Shown here: positions 59,347 through 64,000 of the stretch, in pieces
How the letters are laid out: every line of letters starts with the position of its first letter
Position numbering within the stretch: position 1 is the first letter of the stretch
Assembly: GCF_000227135.1 (NCBI RefSeq)
Contig: NC_018244.1
Coordinates: forward strand, 446,734-510,733
Reading direction: 5' to 3'
Origin: Leishmania donovani
Lineage: Eukaryota > Euglenozoa > Kinetoplastea > Trypanosomatida > Trypanosomatidae
DNA length: 64,000 nucleotides
Position numbers and translations under genes: made by a program
Notes under the pieces: model-generated
Seen by the model: only the letters and a program-made list of their open reading frames with translations
Database searches by the model: none
What the model was told of the DNA's origin: nothing

Positions 59347-60210
59347 GCCACGACGAGCACGCGATGAGGGCACGGCCCCGCCGACCGTGTAAGCTCCTTT
59401 CCTTTTTGTTTTCTTGTCTGCTGGAGCTGCGGCTCCCCTTCATTTGCATGGCGCCTCTGCCATCGCTGCTGTTCTCAGGGGCGATCCCCACACCGTCATG
59501 CAGCCAATGCGGAGCCACATCACTCCGTGACTCGCCGTCCATACGTGATTCTACACCCCGCTACATAAATTTCAGCGAAACTCTCGCAGATGGGCCGAAC
59601 CGTTATCCTGCACGCCAAACGCGAAGGGGCACAGCGGGCGGCACGGGGAGCTGAGACCAGAGGCTGGAAGCAGAGGTGGTTCCGTATTCTTGTCAATACG
59701 CAAGCAGCGTCATATACGCGTAGCCGATGCTCTTGAATGGTGCGCCCTCTGCGCCTGTCGGTATGACCACGGCGTTTACGTCACGATGGCACATACACCG
59801 CCCCAGAAGTCGGATCGACGGCGACGAACAACATGCCGACTCGCTGAATGCCCTCGGGTACCCCTCTCTCTCTCTCGCCTCTTCCCTTCGTATCTCTCCT
59901 TCCCCGCCTTTCCTACGCTGTCGACGAACAGGAAGCGTTCGCCGCTCCCGCTGCCGCATTCTCTTCGCTTCTGAGGTCTGCGCGCGCCTGCCTTTCTCAC
60001 CCTCCGGTGTGGGCGCGCATCTCTTGTGCTCTCTGGTTTCGTTTCTTTTTGTTGCTCGTGTGCGGTGCCTGTACAACGCGCATCGCTGTGGTTCCGCGTG
60101 TCGCCGCCGCCGGCGTCTCGTTTCCCCACTTTTCCGCTGCACGGGCTTGTGTGCTTTTACTGTGCGCCGCCTTGTGCGCTTCTTTCTTTAGTGCCCTTTG
60201 CAGTGACCCA

Positions 60211-60299
60211 CCACTCCTCCCCCCTCCCTCTCCCTTTCCCCTGCCGCACTTTTCTGACTTTCTAACCCTTTCCGTCTGCGCGCGTCACCGTTTGCGTAG
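60211..60299 (+). promoter_or_regulatory. Candidate polypyrimidine tract and trans-splice acceptor of hydrolase 4
   Basis: A C/T-dominated tract at 60211-60276 is followed by an AG at 60298-60299, about 30 bases before the ATG at 60330. Confidence 0.4.
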
Positions 60300-60329
60300 T
60301 TGTGCGAAGGTGGTAGCGTTCAAGCTCAC

Positions 60330-62711
60330 ATGTCTGGCACGACGCTGTCTGCAGGAGTGCCGGGGCAGTCGGAAGGCGCGGCAAATCCTCATTCATCTTC
60401 CTTGCACGCTCCTCGCAGCGATGCAGGCGCCTCGGGTGGCGTGGCTGCTGCCGCCGCCACCGCCACTGTCGGCTCAGCCTGCCCAGGCGGGGAGCCACGG
60501 AAGCGGAGGCCACCGCGCGTTCCGCGTACACCAGAGATGGTGGTGAGAGTGCGCGACTGCCCCGCTTCCCATATGCAAATCGAAATCTGCTACCAGTGCT
60601 TCGGCAACCCCGATGATGGGCTGCCGGCGGTGCTGCTGATTGGCGGCCTCAACATGCAGCTCACCGCGTGGGATGAGTCCTTCTGCGAATCTCTTGTGCG
60701 CGCCGGCTTCTATGTGATCCGCTACGACAACCGCGATATCGGGTACTCCACCAAGATCGAAAACTGCGGTAAGATCAAGGCGCCGATGCTGCTGCTGCCC
60801 GGCCGCGCGGCCAAGTGGCTCGGCGAGGAGCTTCCTTATCAGCTGGAGGACATGGCGGCAGACGCTTGGGCGCTACTCGATGCACTGCACATCCCATGCG
60901 CGCACTTATTCGGCATCAGCATGGGCGGAATGATTGCGCAGCTGGCGGCGCTACAGGCGCCGGAGCGGACGATTAGTCTCACGAGTGTCATGTCGTCGAC
61001 GAACGCGCCGGACCTTCCGCAGCCGGAGCTGTGGGTGAAACTTTGGATGCTGCGCCGACCGCCGCGCAACTGCACCGTCGATGAGTTGCTGGAGTTCCGC
61101 GTCCACTCGCTGCGCCACCTCCTCCGCTACGCCTTGCCCCCCGACGGCGAGTACCTGAAGAGGCGGTTCTTGATGTCGCTGCGGCGTAGCTCCTACGCGG
61201 CCGGGTTAGTGCGGCAGGCCGCCGCGATCCGTCGCGCCGCCGGGCGCGATGCACTGCTGCAGCAACTGCACGTCCCCGCCCTTGTCGTTCATGGTGTGCA
61301 TGATGTTGTGGTGCCACCGATGAGCGGCTATCGGACGGCGACGATGTTGCCGTATGCGCGGCTGCTCGTGCTGAAAAGCATGGGCCACTATTTCCATCCG
61401 GCCTTCTTTTCGACCATCATCGCTGCATTTGTGGACATGGCCGCCTCGACAGATCCTGCGAAGCGATACCTGCGGCCGGCGCTGCCTTCCGCGAGTGCGC
61501 AGGAGCTGCCGATAACGGGCGGCGATAGCGCCGACGACCGGGGCGCGAGGGGGAAGTCAGCATCCGTGGAAGAGTTGGGCGCTGGCGATTACGAGGACGA
61601 GCCCTCTGGCGAGCCAGGCGACGCTATAGATCCGAAGACGCGCATGATGGCGTCACTGGGCGAATACATTGTTCCGGTCGTCGCAGATGCTGAGTCTCCG
61701 ATTGGAAAGGCGGTCTGCCGGTCAGTCATGGTGGCCATACCGGGTGGCAACAGCAACCCAGCCGTGCCGGAGGCCGTCATAGTGGAGAACCTTTTTCAGC
61801 GTGATCCCTACGCAACGGTGAGCGTGCCGACACCAGCCATCGCGAAGCGGCCAGTGCCGTCGTCATCGCCCCAGTCCACAAAACAGCGGGCCGCAACTGC
61901 GGTATCCACTGGTGACGGGCTGATGATCGCTTCGTTGCAGGATGCCAGAAGGAAAGTGCAGTCGTCGTCGTCTCGTGCTGCCAAGCTGCGCTCATCTCCT
62001 CCGCCATCACGCATGGAAGGCGCTAAGCCGTTTGTGTCGTGCAGCCCCTCGCGCTGGCATGAGTTGGAGCCGTTCCCTCAGCGCAGGGCTGCTGCTGCTG
62101 CTGTGGGCGGAGCTGGCACAGCGGAGCTCAGCGGAGGTGGGCGTCCTTCGGCTAAGAAGACGGCGACAGGGCTCCCCGGCTCTTCCTCGTCAGCATCCTC
62201 CTCGGCAGCTGCCCTGGCTGTGGAGACGCCCGCTTGCTCGGCCGGTAAAGGTGCCGGGGTGGCTGAGGCGCCGCTGTGGCAGCGATTTCCTCGCTTCCAT
62301 CCCGTGGTGGTGGGAGTCACTGTGGAGGAGTACCTGCGCATGCACCCGACAGCGCAAAAGGGTAGCGGCATTACACCCGCCACTGCTGCGGGCAGCACGG
62401 TGGCTGCCGGAGCTGGAAGGGCGAGCGAGACGGCTGCAGCCGTCCAGGCAAACGCCGACGCGACACTCTCCGTTACCGCGGCGAATGGGGCAGCGGCGCC
62501 TCGTGATGCGGTTTCGGCAGCTTCACCGATGGTGCCTGCTGTTTCGGTCACCGGAGGCGGTGTGGGAACAGTCAAAGCAGCGCATGGTGAGTCAGCTTCC
62601 CACTCCCCCGCGTCCAGCGTCCCATCGGAGGAGCGACGCGCTGATGAAGCCTTCTTGCACTCCGAGGCGCCGCAAGACGTTGTCAAGGCATCCTCCTTCA
62701 CTTCCCTGTGA
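60330..62711 (+). CDS. Alpha/beta hydrolase with long disordered C-terminal extension, 793 aa (paralogue 4 of 4)
   Basis: The first ATG is 60330; the frame opens 10 codons earlier at a TTG. After a 65-residue low-complexity lead, the hydrolase core spans about residues 70-385: VLLIGGLNMQLTAWD (101-115), GFYVIRYDNRDIGYSTK (126-142), nucleophile elbow GISMGGM (Ser197), LVVHGVHDVVVP (Asp325) and LKSMGHYFHP (His353). The triad is complete. The VGRC-STG box of the other three is replaced by VRVRDCPASHM, so this is the most diverged copy. Residues 390-793 are Ser/Ala/Pro-rich with few ordered segments (one near 655-680, RFHPVVVGVTVEEYLRMHP). No such tail exists on the paralogues. The tail could mediate localisation or interaction; substrate unknown. 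Confidence 0.86.
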   Translation: MSGTTLSAGVPGQSEGAANPHSSSLHAPRSDAGASGGVAAAAATATVGSACPGGEPRKRRPPRVPRTPEMVVRVRDCPASHMQIEICYQCFGNPDDGLPAVLLIGGLNMQLTAWDESFCESLVRAGFYVIRYDNRDIGYSTKIENCGKIKAPMLLLPGRAAKWLGEELPYQLEDMAADAWALLDALHIPCAHLFGISMGGMIAQLAALQAPERTISLTSVMSSTNAPDLPQPELWVKLWMLRRPPRNCTVDELLEFRVHSLRHLLRYALPPDGEYLKRRFLMSLRRSSYAAGLVRQAAAIRRAAGRDALLQQLHVPALVVHGVHDVVVPPMSGYRTATMLPYARLLVLKSMGHYFHPAFFSTIIAAFVDMAASTDPAKRYLRPALPSASAQELPITGGDSADDRGARGKSASVEELGAGDYEDEPSGEPGDAIDPKTRMMASLGEYIVPVVADAESPIGKAVCRSVMVAIPGGNSNPAVPEAVIVENLFQRDPYATVSVPTPAIAKRPVPSSSPQSTKQRAATAVSTGDGLMIASLQDARRKVQSSSSRAAKLRSSPPPSRMEGAKPFVSCSPSRWHELEPFPQRRAAAAAVGGAGTAELSGGGRPSAKKTATGLPGSSSSASSSAAALAVETPACSAGKGAGVAEAPLWQRFPRFHPVVVGVTVEEYLRMHPTAQKGSGITPATAAGSTVAAGAGRASETAAAVQANADATLSVTAANGAAAPRDAVSAASPMVPAVSVTGGGVGTVKAAHGESASHSPASSVPSEERRADEAFLHSEAPQDVVKASSFTSL

Positions 62712-64000
62712 GAGCGACGGTGGAGGGGGATGGGGTAGGGGAAGTGATTCACTAGAAAGAGCGATATCTTTGTGAGAAGGAGGGGGAGGGAGGGCGTGAC
62801 GTACGCGCAACATGCGTGTGTTAAGTCGCCCGTTCGCGCAGCTGCGATGGCCTATCTGAAATCGAACGTACGAAAAAAAAAACGTCGCACACGCACCCGA
62901 CTCCGTACTCTTGGATGCTGCGCACGAAGGAGGAAAAGGACGACAGGCCTCATGACCATACTCCCCCTTTCCTCTAATGACATGTGCACACTATCTGCTG
63001 TTCGATCGCTCTTTCTCTCTCTGTGTGTGTGTGTGTGAGCTGATAACGCATCAAAGAGCACTACGAGAGTGAGAGACACAATACCAGGAAGAGCAGGAAA
63101 ATAACAGCGACGGGCGAGGACGCACAGCAGGAGGGACCCACCACTCAGCTCCGATGGTGCATAAGAATCAAGGCCAGCCTCGAGCTCAACCGCTGCCGAG
63201 TGGCAAACTGCGCATCGCCTGGGGGCTGATGCCACAATATGCACAGGAGATGCGAGGCAAAGAGAAACAAAATAACAGCTTGCTGTGCGCGCGCGTGCGC
63301 TCATGCCTCTTGAGACGCTTCGTCCTTCGTGTGCAACGTGTTGCAGGTTCGGTGCGTCTTCACAGCTTCTCCGCCATTCGTTCCCCCTTTTCTTCTCTCT
63401 CTTTCCTGTGCTCACGTCTGTGATGGGTGCTGGCACTCGCTTGTCCCTGATACGCCGATGCATGCGATTGGCCCTCGCATGGTTGCGTGTGCGTGCGCAG
63501 CGGTGGTCGTGTGCCTCCCTCGGGTATGCCTCCCACCATCAACACCAACTCCCTCATTCAGTTCAATCGGACATGCATTGCCGCTGTCCGCTTCTCTCGT
63601 TTTCCTCTTCTCCTCTCTTGATAGCCACACTTCCGCGCGTTCTTGTCGTTGAGCTTGTGCGCGCGTGTGCCGCTGCTTCCCTTAGTCTTTGTCCCCCCCC
63701 CCGGCTATACCCGCTCGCCCGCCCCTCGCTTTCCTTGCTGCCGCTGCCGCCGCTTTTTCGACCGCCCAAGCGGCCAGTGTGGTGCTCGCGCCTCCCCGGG
63801 CCCACTGCCAAACACCGAAAACAGTGACACGTTTTCGGTCTTTTCTTTCGCCTCCTTTTTTTTAGTGCACCCCACCCTCTCTGGCCTCCGTACGCTCCGC
63901 GACTTCTTCGCACCCACCCTTTCCTTCTCTCGTGCGTCTGCCTACCCAAACACCACGCCGCACGCCTTCATCTCTGTGTGCGTCCGTCAACAGAGAAACA
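62712..64000. other. Right-end intergenic region
   Basis: About 1.3 kb to the window edge with an A10 run at about 62873-62882, a (GT)n run at 63021-63037, a C10 run near 63693, a perfect hairpin at 63814-63839 and pyrimidine-rich DNA. No gene; it is probably the 3' UTR of hydrolase 4 followed by the leader region of the next gene. Confidence 0.5.
63814..63839 (+). other. Perfect 9-bp stem-loop
   Basis: ACCGAAAAC and its exact reverse complement GTTTTCGGT are separated by the 8-base loop AGTGACAC. A T-rich stretch follows. No known role. Confidence 0.4.

Larger units (their letters stand above)
58430..59660. other. GC-rich degenerate element, possible retroposon remnant
   Basis: The composition is unlike the surrounding T/C-rich spacer. 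An 88-codon stretch ending at 58718 reads as protein (for example SVVALLGRLSHRFALLRRRD and CAADDPLLALLHARRVVTMN) but has no ATG near its start and runs into stops, and later frames are broken. The same block continues through the N gap. A decayed SIDER/DIRE-type retroposon, as is common in Leishmania spacers, is a reasonable guess. I cannot show the 79-bp retroposon signature or a target-site duplication. Confidence 0.35.
56954..60329. other. Intergenic region with assembly gap, before hydrolase 4
   Basis: About 3.4 kb. It has microsatellite pieces, a C16 run at 58041-58056, a GC-rich coding-like block at about 58430-59400 interrupted by 99 N, and a pyrimidine-rich approach (60211-60276) to the next gene with an AG at 60298-60299. 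No intact gene seen. Confidence 0.5.

Overview
The window looks like a chromosome-internal piece of a trypanosomatid nuclear genome, most likely Leishmania or a close relative. The genes are intronless, GC-rich and all on the plus strand, as in one polycistronic unit. They are separated by long T/C-rich intergenic stretches full of (CA)n/(TG)n and pyrimidine runs. Polypyrimidine-AG signals of the kind used for spliced-leader trans-splicing precede several start codons. A decayed amastin gene and a GT60-type glycosyltransferase fit this assignment. There is no bacterial-style operon, no CRISPR array and no rRNA or tRNA gene that I can see.

Left part (1-11.8 kb): a large, mostly low-complexity protein with a BTB/POZ-like module (5' end possibly outside the window), the NatC N-terminal acetyltransferase auxiliary subunit NAA35/MAK10, a 77-residue single-span membrane protein, and a possible 54-residue gene. 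Centre (11.8-32.9 kb): one intronless 21-kb reading frame for a protein of about 7,009 residues. It carries TOR-type HEAT repeats, FAT-like segments, a recognisable but dead PIKK kinase domain (catalytic Asp, metal-binding Asn and DFG Asp all replaced) and a C-terminal FATC. I read it as a giant TOR-family pseudokinase, the most striking object in the window.

Right part (33-64 kb): an amidase-signature protein that has lost its catalytic residues; four diverged alpha/beta hydrolases (336, 431, 390 and 793 aa) that all keep the Ser-Asp-His triad, one ending in the peroxisome/glycosome signal SRL; a type II membrane glycosyltransferase; and an 822-aa protein joining an N-terminal array of R-x-x-S sites to a degenerate kinesin-motor-like domain without a P-loop. 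Between them lie an amastin pseudogene (about 43.0-43.6 kb), a 5.8-kb gene desert (47.2-53.0 kb), two coding-like but unreadable stretches that may be retroposon remnants, and a 99-N assembly gap flanked by a perfect 28-bp duplication.

No shared pathway is evident across the unit, as is normal for trypanosomatid polycistrons. The recurring theme is pseudoenzymes: three of the larger proteins (TOR-like, amidase-like, kinesin-like) keep a fold signature but have lost the active site. All homology statements come from reading motifs by eye; no database search was possible.
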